59,312 bases of DNA from an uncultured bacterium. Lineage in GTDB: Bacteria; Bacteroidota; Bacteroidia; Bacteroidales; CAIWKO01. Below, piece after piece: positions 16,302-25,161 of the stretch. Both the position numbers and the translations under genes were made by a program. Under the pieces are notes generated by a model. It did not search any database and had not been told where the DNA came from. It saw nothing but the letters and a program-made list of their open reading frames with translations. The stretch lies in the NCBI GenBank assembly GCA_903862465.1, contig CAIOYH010000023.1, positions 1 to 59,312 on the forward strand, in the 5' to 3' direction. Position 1 is the stretch's first letter, and the number at the start of each line of letters is the position of its first letter.

Positions 16302-17531
16302 ATGAAAGAAAAAGTTTTAGAACGTTTTTTACGTTACATAAAAATTGACACACAATCGGACGAAAACTCCGAAACAACGCCAAGTACTCAAAAACAATTC
16401 AATTTGGCTAATGTGCTGAAGAAAGAGTTGGAAGATTTAGGCTTGTCAAACATTTCTTTGGATGAGAAATGTTATTTAATGGCAACCTTGCCGGCAAATA
16501 CAGATAAGAAAATACCAACCATTGGCTTTATTGCGCACATGGACACGAGTCCCGACATGCCGGGTGCTGTTGAAAATCCACAATTTATTCACGATTATTA
16601 TGGTGATGATATTGAAATCAACAAAGAAAAAAACCTAGTACTGACCACCACCGAGTTTCCCGAACTGAAAGAATATATCGGCAATACGCTGATAACAACG
16701 GATGGAAACACCCTTTTGGGCGCCGATGACAAAGCGGGTGTTGCCGAGATAATGACTGCCATCGAATTTTTGGTTCAGCATCCCGAAATCAAACATGGAA
16801 CCATCAAAGTTGGCTTCACACCTGACGAAGAAATCGGACGTGGTGTAGATCATTTTGATGTGAAAAAGTTTGATGCCGAATTTGCTTATACCATGGATGG
16901 TGGCGGGCTTGGCGAATTGGAATACGAGAACTTTAATGCGGCAGGAGCAAAAATCCTCATCCAAGGGCGCAACATACATCCGGGTTATGCCAAAGACAAA
17001 ATGGTGAACGCTATGTTGGTTGCTATGGAGTTAAATGCACTGCTACCCGTGCATCAACGTCCCGAACATACCGTCAGTTATGAGGGCTTCTATCATCTAG
17101 TGAAAATGGAAGGCACCGTAGAAAATGCTATGTTGCAATACATCATCCGCGACCACGATAAAGAAAAATTCGAGCATAAAAAAGCATTCATCACCCATGC
17201 CGTTGACTATATGAACAAACGCTATGGCAGCGATGTGTTGAAACTCGAAATGAAAGATCAATATTATAATATGAAAGAAATGGTGCTTCCGGTTTATCAT
17301 GTGGTGGAAACCGCGAAACTCGCCATGGAAGAATTGGGTATTGCCCCTGTGATTGTCCCTATTCGTGGCGGCACGGATGGCGCTCGCCTTTCCTATATGG
17401 GCTTACCTTGTCCGAATATATTTGCCGGTGGACATAATTTTCACGGGAAGTTTGAGTATGTTGCGCTCGAGTCTATGGAAAAAGCAGTTGCTGTTATTCT
17501 AAAAATTATCGAACTGTATTCAAACAAATAA
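16302..17531 (+). CDS. pepT: Peptidase T (tripeptide aminopeptidase)
   Basis: 409 residues, the usual PepT length. M20 metal and catalytic motifs: GFIAHMDTSPDMPG (His and Asp), DGNTLLGADDKAGVAE (bridging Asp), TPDEEIGRG (catalytic Glu and ligand Glu), YTMDGGGLGELEYENFNAA (PepT signature) and AGGHNFHGKFEY (last His). It is a cytosolic di-zinc enzyme that removes the N-terminal residue of tripeptides. It lies directly downstream of the OPT peptide transporter, a sensible pairing for peptide use. Confidence 0.96.
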   Translation: MKEKVLERFLRYIKIDTQSDENSETTPSTQKQFNLANVLKKELEDLGLSNISLDEKCYLMATLPANTDKKIPTIGFIAHMDTSPDMPGAVENPQFIHDYYGDDIEINKEKNLVLTTTEFPELKEYIGNTLITTDGNTLLGADDKAGVAEIMTAIEFLVQHPEIKHGTIKVGFTPDEEIGRGVDHFDVKKFDAEFAYTMDGGGLGELEYENFNAAGAKILIQGRNIHPGYAKDKMVNAMLVAMELNALLPVHQRPEHTVSYEGFYHLVKMEGTVENAMLQYIIRDHDKEKFEHKKAFITHAVDYMNKRYGSDVLKLEMKDQYYNMKEMVLPVYHVVETAKLAMEELGIAPVIVPIRGGTDGARLSYMGLPCPNIFAGGHNFHGKFEYVALESMEKAVAVILKIIELYSNK

Positions 17532-17570
17532 AACTGAGGAGTTTTCTTAGAAAAAATATTTTTACTTGCT

Positions 17571-17602
17571 TTGTAAAACTTTAATTATTCTTATTATTTT
17601 TG
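17571..17602 (+). promoter_or_regulatory. Promoter of the two-component operon
   Basis: TTG at 17571-17573, a 21-bp gap, then TATTTTTG at 17595-17602: a good match to both Bacteroidota promoter elements. It lies 22 bp before the response-regulator ATG. Confidence 0.65.
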
Positions 17603-17624
17603 CCAAAAATAAAAAACAACATTT

Positions 17625-18116
17625 ATGTCAACAAAAAAAATTCTTCTCGTTGATGATGACGAAGATTTCATCTCAGCAATTGCGGCAATTTTGACCGCTA
17701 ACGGATATAAAACAAAAATAGCTTATAGCGGTGTCGAAGGGTATATCGTTGGGCAGGGTTTCTCTCCCGATTTGATTATTCTAGATGTAAACATGGAAAC
17801 CGCCAATGCCGGTTTTGATCTAAACAAAAAATTTAGAACAAACGATCTGTTCAAAAAAATACCCATCATTATGCTTACGGGAATAGAAACCTTGGCTGCA
17901 AGCAATCAGATGATTGAAATGTATAGCCAAATGGCTAATATTCAGGGGTTTGAAAATGATATTGTCATGAAGGTGGTGAATGCCGATGGAACAGTGTCCG
18001 TGGATTACAAGACTGACGCAGGTCAGAAATATTATCTTTTGTTGGATAGTTTCTTGAGCAAACCTGTGGAAACAGAAGAGTTGCTTGCTGAAATTAAAAA
18101 GTTTTTGAAAGAATAA
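17625..18116 (+). CDS. Response regulator, REC-only
   Basis: 163 residues: one REC domain with acidic pocket VDDDEDF, phospho-Asp in LIILDVNME, switch Thr in IIMLTGIE and Lys in FLSKPVETEEL. A ~35-residue insertion (MYSQMANIQGFENDIVMK...) separates the switch Thr from the conserved Lys, making it longer than a typical REC. No DNA-binding domain. It is followed 5 bp later by a histidine kinase, its probable partner. Confidence 0.92.
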   Translation: MSTKKILLVDDDEDFISAIAAILTANGYKTKIAYSGVEGYIVGQGFSPDLIILDVNMETANAGFDLNKKFRTNDLFKKIPIIMLTGIETLAASNQMIEMYSQMANIQGFENDIVMKVVNADGTVSVDYKTDAGQKYYLLLDSFLSKPVETEELLAEIKKFLKE

Positions 18117-18121
18117 ACTAC

Positions 18122-19456
18122 ATGATATATCATTTAGATTCTGAAAATTTATCAAAAAAAGTTTTCTGGTTATGCATACTTCGTTGGTTTGCGGTTGTAG
18201 GAATTGTTATAGCAACACTTATTACGAAGTTTTTCTTAGATCTGAATATAAACTTTTTTGTTTTGTTTCTGATAGCGGGGCTTTTGTTTTTAAGCAATAT
18301 CATTTACATTCTTTTTCTGCGCCCCTTTCTGTCGGAAGGGGATCAAAAGAGCATCCTGACTGTCCAAAAAAACATTAATTTTCAAATCTTTTTTGATTTC
18401 ATCTTTCTGACCTTGCTCCTTCATTTTTCTGGAGGTATAGAAAATCCTTTCATCATCTTTTATATATTTCACATGATTATCAGCAGTATTTTGCTGTCGA
18501 GAAAGTGGACATATATTCATTCAACAATCGGGATTTTTTTATTTGCATCGCTTGCTGTTTCTGAATATTTAGGCATTATGCCTCATTATTCTATTAATAA
18601 ATATTTATCCTCATTAATTGAGAACGATCCCTATTATTTATTTTCTGCCTTAGTAATTTTTATTATTACAGCTTATTTGGTGGTTTACATTACTACGTTT
18701 TTAGCCGGAAGGCTTCGAATTGTTGAGCAAAAACTCAAAGCAGCCAATAGCGATTTGACTGAAAAAGATAAGATAAAAAACGAATACGTAATTCGTGTAA
18801 CTCACGACATCAAAGGACACATTGCTGCCATAAAAAGTAATTTGGAAGTGGTCAACAAGCAGCTTATTGCTCCTGTGGATATTCAGAATTTAAAATTTAT
18901 AGATAAAGCCTACAACCGAACTCAAAAGTTGAACGAATTTATTTATGATTTGCTCACCCTCACCAACATGAGACTCAATAATAAATTCGATAAAGAGCCT
19001 ATTGATATACTTAAGGTACTTACTAGTGTGGCGAAGTCAAACAAACCATTCGCCGTTGCGAAACATATCACGTTTACAAAGGAATTTGACATAACAACAC
19101 CCTTTTTCTCCGGCATAGAATCTTCTATCGAAGAAGTGATAAGCAATTTGGTGCAAAATGCCATTAAATATACACCTGAGAATGGTAGCGTTATGTTGAA
19201 AGCTTCTTCGGATATACATGAATTTATTGTAACAGTGAGCGACACGGGCTATGGTATACCCGAAGCAGATATACCTTTTATATTTGATGAGTTTTTCCGA
19301 GCTTCAAATATAAAAAGCGCCATTAAGGATGGCACCGGCTTGGGATTGTCGTTGGTGAAAGCTATTGTGGATCGACACAAAGGAACCATACATGCCGAAA
19401 GTGAAGTGGGTGTTGGTTCGAAGTTTGTTGTGCGTTTCCCTCACGGAATTGATTAA
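18122..19456 (+). CDS. Membrane sensor histidine kinase
   Basis: 444 residues. Six predicted transmembrane helices occupy ~10-200 with little extracytoplasmic sequence, so sensing is probably within the membrane. A short coiled coil leads to HisKA with the phospho-His in VIRVTHDIKGHI. The HATPase shows NLVQNAIKYTPENG, DTGYGIPEADIPFIFDEFF and GTGLGLSLVKAI. The Lys-Gly after HDI replaces the usual LR-TP of the H box, which is atypical but leaves the His. It is translated 5 bp after the response regulator, so the pair is cotranscribed. Confidence 0.93.
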   Translation: MIYHLDSENLSKKVFWLCILRWFAVVGIVIATLITKFFLDLNINFFVLFLIAGLLFLSNIIYILFLRPFLSEGDQKSILTVQKNINFQIFFDFIFLTLLLHFSGGIENPFIIFYIFHMIISSILLSRKWTYIHSTIGIFLFASLAVSEYLGIMPHYSINKYLSSLIENDPYYLFSALVIFIITAYLVVYITTFLAGRLRIVEQKLKAANSDLTEKDKIKNEYVIRVTHDIKGHIAAIKSNLEVVNKQLIAPVDIQNLKFIDKAYNRTQKLNEFIYDLLTLTNMRLNNKFDKEPIDILKVLTSVAKSNKPFAVAKHITFTKEFDITTPFFSGIESSIEEVISNLVQNAIKYTPENGSVMLKASSDIHEFIVTVSDTGYGIPEADIPFIFDEFFRASNIKSAIKDGTGLGLSLVKAIVDRHKGTIHAESEVGVGSKFVVRFPHGID

Positions 19457-19483
19457 GAAATTAAAAACCAAAAAACCTTTGAT

Positions 19484-20086
19484 ATGAAAACCTTAACCAA
19501 CCAAATTCTTATCACAACACTCATTAGTGTTATATGTTTCTGTGTAGCTTGCACTTCCACCAAACAAGAAGACGCGAAAGTATCCGTTATTTCTGCTAAA
19601 GCCAAATCAGGGACATCGCATTTCACCGTGACACCCTCAACCTATTATTCTAAGTTCAATTTCTTAGTGGACTCTAGTGGTGCTGTTTATTACTATTGCT
19701 TGCGCAATACAGGTTTCATTAGCAATGGCGACAACGGGCAGTTCCCAAGTTTTGTTGATTTGACACCCGAACAAATGGTAGAGTTGACTTCCAAAAATGT
19801 AATCGATTTTCTGAAAAGCAATGTGCTCAATGATGCTAAAGATGAAATCAATATTTCGATTTCCTCCCAAAAAGACAGCATCGTATCTTTGACTTTTGAC
19901 CATTTGATTAAATTTCTTTATGATAGCACCAAGAATGTGGATTTTCAAATTCGAACTACAACTATAGAGGAAAACACCGTGTTGAAATTCAAGCAGCGTA
20001 ATACATTATACGACCCTAAAGCCATTGTCTGGGATTCAACCAAGGTGGCTTTTGTAGCTACCCCTAAGGCGTCTTCTAGAAAATAA
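19484..20086 (+). CDS. Predicted lipoprotein of unknown function
   Basis: 200 residues. The signal sequence ends in lipobox FCVAC (~24), followed by a Thr/Ser linker. The remainder looks like a mixed alpha/beta globular domain with no motif I recognise (FLVDSSGAVYYYCLRN; LTFDHLIKFLYDSTKN). It starts 27 bp after the histidine kinase and may be cotranscribed, which could make it an extracytoplasmic accessory of the two-component pair (inference). Confidence 0.75.
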   Translation: MKTLTNQILITTLISVICFCVACTSTKQEDAKVSVISAKAKSGTSHFTVTPSTYYSKFNFLVDSSGAVYYYCLRNTGFISNGDNGQFPSFVDLTPEQMVELTSKNVIDFLKSNVLNDAKDEINISISSQKDSIVSLTFDHLIKFLYDSTKNVDFQIRTTTIEENTVLKFKQRNTLYDPKAIVWDSTKVAFVATPKASSRK

Positions 20087-20155
20087 TTAACTCAAGTTAG
20101 CTTCAAGAAGTAGCAATATTTCAATGAATAATTATCGCTATCAAATCAAAATCGT

Positions 20156-21103
20156 ATGAAAAAAATAATGATTATTTCCGTCACGATGATGTTCTGGGCT
20201 TTCCATGTCGTGGCACAAAAACAAGAAGACCTCCAAGGCTTGCGTCAAATTGCTGACAGATATTCCTACGTTTTGGAAAAAGATGATCTGATGAAACAGG
20301 TTCAAGAAATGGGTCCTTCTTCCAATATGATTATCGCTCTCAAGCAGAAATATGCCGATGTGATTGCTCAAAACCCCAATGATTCTATCACTTTAGAAAT
20401 AAATCGTGCAGAACAAAAATTACAAGGTTTTTTGAGTTATATTGATTCTAGATTTCCTTTGAATCAAATTAAAGAACGCGTGATGGACTATTTGGGCGAC
20501 GCGATGCGTGACGGGAGAAACGGAAAGATTATGAAAGAAGACCCTGATTACATTTGGTCGGGTACTTGGTCGGACACCAAAAATCACATTCGTGATGCCA
20601 ACATCGCCATCGAAGTGCTGAAATTGAAAGTGGGACCCAACGACACAGGTGTGATAAATAACTATCAACTGGTGAAGAAATGCGAAGCCGATTTAGAGGT
20701 GCTAAAAGCAGAAACACGCCCTTTGTTGCCTCCTAAAAAACCCATTGCACCACTGCCCGATATTTATAAAGGCGCCGATAAAGAATCCCTTAAAGCCAAA
20801 ATCAAAACCATGTTTGCTGAAGAATGTCAGAAATATAGCATCACCAAAGTGTATTTGGTCTCAGAAGGTTGGGAACGTGTCACGGGAGTTCGTTGGGACG
20901 ATATGTCGAAATCATTCCGTAAGTACGACCGTTCGTCGCTTGAGGTGGATATTATTTGTGTGAAAAAAGGTGAAGCCAATCCCACCAAAGGCTTTTTGGT
21001 TTCCTATACTTTAGAAAAAGATAATATAAGCGGGAAGGTTTATGACACGGTTTTATGCGACTATTTGGAAGACCGAGTTCTCGACCTAGGTAAGACAAAA
21101 TAG
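20156..21103 (+). CDS. Secreted protein of unknown function
   Basis: 315 residues with a signal peptide ending at HVVAQ (~20). The body is mainly helical and charged (DLQGLRQIADRYSYVLEKDDL; RVMDYLGDAMRDGRNG), then Pro-rich PLLPPKKPIAPLPD near 190. The C-terminal mixed domain (~200-315) contains KVYLVSEGWERVTGVRWDD. No known family recognised. It follows the lipoprotein by 69 bp on the same strand. Confidence 0.75.
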   Translation: MKKIMIISVTMMFWAFHVVAQKQEDLQGLRQIADRYSYVLEKDDLMKQVQEMGPSSNMIIALKQKYADVIAQNPNDSITLEINRAEQKLQGFLSYIDSRFPLNQIKERVMDYLGDAMRDGRNGKIMKEDPDYIWSGTWSDTKNHIRDANIAIEVLKLKVGPNDTGVINNYQLVKKCEADLEVLKAETRPLLPPKKPIAPLPDIYKGADKESLKAKIKTMFAEECQKYSITKVYLVSEGWERVTGVRWDDMSKSFRKYDRSSLEVDIICVKKGEANPTKGFLVSYTLEKDNISGKVYDTVLCDYLEDRVLDLGKTK

Positions 21104-21278
21104 AAGGATGACATTAAAGTCATGCAGACCTAGAGCCTGCTTATCGAGAACCATCTGTGTTGCGGATGTGTTCGAAAGCTTGTAAATAGCAGCATGTCTG
21201 ATTTATACAAGTATTTTATTATGCTAAATGAGCATAATAATGGCTCAAAACATACTCATTTAATGCCGCTATACATCG
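21104..21278. other. Intergenic region, no gene seen
   Basis: No open frame with a plausible start. It leads directly into 21-bp array B. Confidence 0.5.
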
Positions 21279-21362
21279 TTATTCTATAACAGAACATCGT
21301 TATTCTACATTAGAATAATCTTATTCTACTATAGAATAACTTCATTCTACCAATAAAATATT
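21279..21362. repeat. 21-bp tandem array B (4 units)
   Basis: Units start at 21279, 21300, 21321 and 21342. The middle units hold the dyad TTATTCTANNATAGAATAA or a close form. The array lies 60-170 bp upstream of the FGE-like gene, between two plus-strand genes. Confidence 0.88.
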
Positions 21363-21420
21363 TGATGCTGACGCTTCAATATTTTTATTTGTACAATAAT
21401 AATATGTAGAAAATAATTCC

Positions 21421-21428
21421 TAACTTTG
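21421..21428 (+). promoter_or_regulatory. -7 promoter element of the FGE-like gene
   Basis: TAACTTTG, 22 bp before the ATG at 21451. Array B ends 58 bp upstream of it. Confidence 0.55.
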
Positions 21429-21450
21429 TAAAAAAAATAAAAGGTGTGTT

Positions 21451-22242
21451 ATGAAAGCAACAAGATTTTTAGTTCCTGTAATGATTATAATTATAATGGT
21501 GCTGACAAGCGCCACAATCAACAACAATGGTTTCGTGAAACCTCCGAAAGGATATGTTTTTATTCCGATGGGAACAGCAGAAATTGGCAACAAAATCAGA
21601 ACATTTCAGGCATATTATATTTCGGAAACGGAAGTAACCAACGGGCAATATGGTGAATTTCTGACCGCCCTGAAAGCACAAGGGAAAATTCAAGATTATG
21701 AATTGGCGAAAATTGACAGTGCACGATGGGCACAATACGTTCCTTATGGCACTTCTTATTATGACAAAACCTATCATCAGAAAAATGACTATCCCGTGGT
21801 GAACATTTCAAAAGAAGGTGCTAAGCTATACTGCAAATGGCTTTCGGAAAAATATTCTGCAAACAAAGAAGGTGTGCAGTTTGAATTTCGATTGCCTACA
21901 AATGCGGAATGGGAATATGCTGCGCGTGGTGGCTTGAAAAAATGTCCTTATCCGTGGGGAGGTCCCTATCCATATAATTCATTGGGGAATTTTTTGGCAC
22001 AATTCAAAGCGTTTGGATTGAACTATGGACCTGTGCCTGTGAAAACTTATCCTGCCAATGATTTTGGCGTGTATGAAATGTCAGGCAACGTAGCCGAAAT
22101 GGTTGGCGACACCACTGTTGTTCGCGGCGGCAGTTGGGATAGCTCTAATTATGGCATACAAATTGCGACTTGTGGCGAATACATGGTGTCGCCCACAATA
22201 GGGTTTCGCCCTGTGATGACATTTCTGGAAAAGAAGAATTAA
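21451..22242 (+). CDS. Formylglycine-generating-enzyme-like (SUMF1) protein
   Basis: 263 residues: an N-terminal hydrophobic signal/anchor (~5-22) then an FGE-sulfatase fold. Family marks: MGTAEIGNKIRTFQAYYISETEVTNGQYGEFL, YPVVNISKEGAKLYCKWLSEK, FRLPTNAEWEYAARGG, PYPWGG, DFGVYEMSGNVAEMV, VVRGGSWDSS and GFRPVM. This fold occurs in sulfatase activators and in gliding/T9SS lipoproteins GldJ/GldK. The protein lacks a lipobox Cys and is shorter than GldK. The active-site Cys pair of true FGEs is not evident, so a structural or binding role is more likely. Confidence 0.85.
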   Translation: MKATRFLVPVMIIIIMVLTSATINNNGFVKPPKGYVFIPMGTAEIGNKIRTFQAYYISETEVTNGQYGEFLTALKAQGKIQDYELAKIDSARWAQYVPYGTSYYDKTYHQKNDYPVVNISKEGAKLYCKWLSEKYSANKEGVQFEFRLPTNAEWEYAARGGLKKCPYPWGGPYPYNSLGNFLAQFKAFGLNYGPVPVKTYPANDFGVYEMSGNVAEMVGDTTVVRGGSWDSSNYGIQIATCGEYMVSPTIGFRPVMTFLEKKN

Positions 22243-22311
22243 AAGGTGTTGATAGATATCTGACTCTAGAGTAAGAGTAAATTTTATAAGAGATTTCTTG
22301 CTAGAAAATCA

Positions 22312-23334
22312 TCAAATCACATTCTCAAATTGTTTCAGAAAACGTATATCATTTTCCGAAAACAAACGGAGATCTTTCACAGCATATTTTAGGTTGGTGA
22401 TGCGTTCGATGCCCATACCAAAGGCAAATCCCGAATATTCATTACTGTCAATGCCGCAATTTTCCAACACATTGGGGTCAACCATGCCACAGCCTAAAAT
22501 CTCTACCCATCCTGTCTTCTTACACATATTACAGCCCTTGCCTCCGCATATCGAGCACGAAATATCCATCTCTGCAGAAGGTTCGGTGAAAGGGAAATAG
22601 GAAGGGCGCAGGCGAATACGTGTGTCAACGCTAAACATTTCTTTCGCAAAATAAAGCAGCGTTTGTTTCAAATCGGCAAAGGATACTTTTTTGTCAATAT
22701 ACAAACCTTCCACTTGATGAAAAAAACAATGCGCGCGAGCAGAAATGGCTTCGTTGCGATACACCCTTCCGGGCATAATGGCACGCAAAGGGGGCTTTTG
22801 ATTTTGCATCAATCGCACTTGCACGGATGAAGTATGCGTGCGCAAAGCGATGTCGGGCTGTTGTTCAATAAAAAAAGTGTCCTGCATATCGCGGGCAGGA
22901 TGATCAGCCTGAAAATTCAATGCGGAAAAAATATGCCAATCATCTTCTATTTCAGGTCCTTCTTCAACGGTGAAACCAATGCGTGAAAAGATTTGCAGAA
23001 TTTCGTTTCTTACTAAGGACATCGGATGGCGCGCACCATAATTCGCGGAAGATACGTTTAATGACAAGTCCGAATCATCTGCTTTCGACGTTCCTTTTGC
23101 TTCAAGTTCCGATTTTATGGAAGTGTATTTCTCGTTCGCAGCAATTTTCAACTGATTCAACATCTGACCTGCAACGCGTTTTTGGTCGGAAGGCAAGGCT
23201 TTAAAGTCCTCGAACAATTGATTTAATAAGCCGTTTTTCCCAAGATATTTAATCCGAAATTGTTCTAAATCGTGTTCGTTGAGGGAAGTCGTTTTTTCAA
23301 CTTCCGCGAGATGCTGCTTGATGATTGTTTCCAT
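22312..23334 (-). CDS. pheS: Phenylalanyl-tRNA synthetase alpha subunit
   Basis: 340 residues, normal length. An N-terminal coiled coil (~1-85) is followed by the class II catalytic domain with motif 2 RVYRNEAISARAHCFFHQVEGL, GPEIEDDWHIF near motif 1 and motif 3 GFAFGMGIERI. An insert with four Cys (SCSICGGKGCNMCKKTGW) suggests a zinc-knuckle-like loop, known in some PheS. With PheT it charges tRNA-Phe; pheT is not in this window. It starts 67 bp after the cyclophilin stop, beyond a terminator. Confidence 0.97.
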   Translation of the reverse strand: METIIKQHLAEVEKTTSLNEHDLEQFRIKYLGKNGLLNQLFEDFKALPSDQKRVAGQMLNQLKIAANEKYTSIKSELEAKGTSKADDSDLSLNVSSANYGARHPMSLVRNEILQIFSRIGFTVEEGPEIEDDWHIFSALNFQADHPARDMQDTFFIEQQPDIALRTHTSSVQVRLMQNQKPPLRAIMPGRVYRNEAISARAHCFFHQVEGLYIDKKVSFADLKQTLLYFAKEMFSVDTRIRLRPSYFPFTEPSAEMDISCSICGGKGCNMCKKTGWVEILGCGMVDPNVLENCGIDSNEYSGFAFGMGIERITNLKYAVKDLRLFSENDIRFLKQFENVI

Positions 23335-23345
23335 GATATTATTAA

Positions 23346-23385
23346 AAAAAATTGCCCAAAATCACTTAGGTTCGGGCAATTTTGG
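23346..23385 (-). terminator. Rho-independent terminator after the cyclophilin gene
   Basis: ATTGCCC (23351-23357) pairs with GGGCAAT (23374-23380), with a T tract on the minus strand. It lies between the cyclophilin stop (23401) and the pheS start (23334). Confidence 0.8.
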
Positions 23386-23400
23386 TATTCAAAAAGAGAA

Positions 23401-24039
23401 TTATTTTGCGATTTCAATAGTCATTTTAATGTCTTCGACGGGTTTGTCGGCAGCTCCTGTTTTTACGGCAGCAATTTTTTCAATCACATCCAAGCCTTCT
23501 GTCACTTCGCCAAAAACAGTGTAATCTCCATCCAATTGCGGTGTTCCGCCAATGGTTTTATAGGCTTTGCGTTGTTCTGCAGAAAATGTTTTGCCCATAC
23601 GTTGTTCGATGGCAGTAAGGTCAGCGTCCGAATAAACTCTTCCCTGAACAATATAAAACTGCGAACCCGAAGATTCCTTTTTCGGATTAATTTGGTCGGG
23701 CATACGTGCTGCGGCTAAAGCCTCCTTTTTGTGATAGTATTTAGCAAGAATTTCGGCAGGAATGGTGTAACCAACATCTTTTGTTCCGTTTTGGGCACCG
23801 CCTCCTTGTATCATAAAGCTATTAATTACCCGATGAAAGATAGAACCGTTGTAAAAACCTTCCTTAACCAACTTCAAAAAATTGTCGCGATGTTGGGGTG
23901 TGTCGTTATAAAGCTTCACTTTGATGTTTCCATGCGAAGTTTTTATTAAAAAAATTAAATCAGTAGTAGCTTGATTTTGAGCATTTACGAATCCTGAAAA
24001 CAAGATGGCGATAAAAAAAGAAATAATATTTTTTTTCAT
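23401..24039 (-). CDS. Secreted cyclophilin-type peptidyl-prolyl isomerase
   Basis: 212 residues: signal peptide ending at SGFVNAQ (~20), then a bacterial cyclophilin domain with FHRVINSFMIQGG (catalytic Arg, Gln), SGSQFYIV (ligand-binding Gln/Phe) and DGDYTVFGEVTEGLDVIEKI. It catalyses cis-trans isomerisation of prolyl bonds, here in the periplasm. A ~15-residue insertion with EQRMGKTFSAEQRKAYK separates the QFYIV and FGEV motifs, common in Bacteroidota cyclophilins. A minus-strand TAATTTTG at 24121-24114 may be its promoter. Confidence 0.94.
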   Translation of the reverse strand: MKKNIISFFIAILFSGFVNAQNQATTDLIFLIKTSHGNIKVKLYNDTPQHRDNFLKLVKEGFYNGSIFHRVINSFMIQGGGAQNGTKDVGYTIPAEILAKYYHKKEALAAARMPDQINPKKESSGSQFYIVQGRVYSDADLTAIEQRMGKTFSAEQRKAYKTIGGTPQLDGDYTVFGEVTEGLDVIEKIAAVKTGAADKPVEDIKMTIEIAK

Positions 24040-24054
24040 GATAAAATTTATTTG

Positions 24055-24062
24055 TAAATTTG
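24055..24062 (+). promoter_or_regulatory. Possible -7 element of the small lipoprotein gene
   Basis: TAAATTTG, 78 bp before the ATG at 24140. A minus-strand TAATTTTG (24121-24114) faces the opposite way, for the cyclophilin gene, so the two promoters would overlap head to head. Confidence 0.35.
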
Positions 24063-24113
24063 CGTAAGTTTTTAAAGTAAAATGCTTTATTTTGCAGAAA
24101 AATTTTTAGAAAG

Positions 24114-24121
24114 CAAAATTA
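24114..24121 (-). promoter_or_regulatory. Possible -7 element of the cyclophilin gene
   Basis: TAATTTTG on the minus strand, 75 bp upstream of the ATG at 24039. Confidence 0.4.
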
Positions 24122-24139
24122 TAAAAAAAAATTGGAACT

Positions 24140-24502
24140 ATGAAAAAAATTTCTATTAAAAGTCTAATTACCCTTATTGTCGTTGTTAGTATTTCTGGCA
24201 TGGTCTTTTTTGGATGTAAAAAAGCCAATACTGATTGCACTGCAATTATTACAGTAAAAAAATTGTTGGATACGATGCAAATATTGCCGTATGCCGAAGT
24301 GATTATTGCTCCTAATTATCCTGATGTCAGAGTAGAAGGCAAATCTGACGCAGCAGGTCAATATCAAAATGTGTTCAAATACGAAGGCATATTGGATATT
24401 CAGGTGTATAAAGTGATTATTGCCGGAGATACTTTAAGAGGTACAGGCGTAATACGTTTGAAACCGGGCGAGACTGTTTCCAAAACGGTTTTTGTTCAAT
24501 AA
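24140..24502 (+). CDS. Small predicted lipoprotein with beta-sandwich domain
   Basis: 120 residues. Signal peptide with lipobox MVFFGC (~26), then ~90 residues that look like a carboxypeptidase-regulatory or transthyretin-like beta fold (AEVIIAP; GKSDAAGQYQNVFKYEG; RGTGVIRLKPGETVSKTV). Unknown function. Its stop lies 2 bp from the convergent tdk stop, with no room for a separate terminator. Confidence 0.78.
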   Translation: MKKISIKSLITLIVVVSISGMVFFGCKKANTDCTAIITVKKLLDTMQILPYAEVIIAPNYPDVRVEGKSDAAGQYQNVFKYEGILDIQVYKVIIAGDTLRGTGVIRLKPGETVSKTVFVQ

Positions 24503-24504
24503 TT

Positions 24505-25086
24505 TTATTCTTTTAGTGCTTTATTGAAACAACTTCTGCAAAGAGGTTCGTAATTGTCGGTTTCGCCTAGCAAAATTAATTTATCGTTTTTCACGATTCG
24601 GTGAGAGACATACGCTAAATTGCCGCATTTCATACAAATTGCATGAACCTTGGTGACGTATTCGGCTGTTGCTATAAGCGCGGGCATGGGACCAAAAGGC
24701 ACGCCTAAATAGTCCATATCCAAACCGGCAACTATAACGCGTATGCCTCTTTCAGCAAGTGTATTGCAGACGGTTACGATTTCAGAATCGAAAAACTGAG
24801 CTTCGTCCAATGCAACAATATCCACATCGCCTGCAAGCAATAAAATTTGAGATGAAGACTGAACGGGAGTGGACTGTATGGAATTTTCATCATGAGAAGT
24901 CACCTTTTCTAAATCGTAGCGGATGTCAATTTCAGGTTTAAATATCTCGAAACGCTGATTTGCATACTTGGCACGCTTAATTCTTCGCAGTAGTTCCTCA
25001 GTTTTACCTGAAAACATAGAGCCGCAAATCACTTCAATCCATCCTTTTTTGTGTATTTCTGTATTTTTTTCTAAAAACATAGTCAT
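24505..25086 (-). CDS. tdk: Thymidine kinase (type II)
   Basis: 193 residues, normal size. P-loop [11 protein letters not shown] (~22-32), Mg/catalytic region [10 protein letters not shown], lasso region, and a structural zinc site with Cys in [13 protein letters not shown] plus CRSC near the C-terminus. It phosphorylates thymidine for the salvage pathway and is tetrameric in the family. Start: ATG 25086, with a second in-frame ATG at 25080 as an alternative. Confidence 0.96.
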   Translation of the reverse strand: MTMFLEKNTEIHKKGWIEVICGSMFSGKTEELLRRIKRAKYANQRFEIFKPEIDIRYDLEKVTSHDENSIQSTPVQSSSQILLLAGDVDIVALDEAQFFDSEIVTVCNTLAERGIRVIVAGLDMDYLGVPFGPMPALIATAEYVTKVHAICMKCGNLAYVSHRIVKNDKLILLGETDNYEPLCRSCFNKALKE

Positions 25087-25127
25087 TGATTGTAATTCTT
25101 TTTATAATTTTATACCCAATTTCACTG

Positions 25128-25135
25128 CAAATATA
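25128..25135 (-). promoter_or_regulatory. -7 promoter element of tdk
   Basis: TATATTTG on the minus strand, 42-49 bp upstream of the tdk ATG. Confidence 0.5.
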
Positions 25136-25161
25136 TCACTAACATTTTTATTTTTACGTTT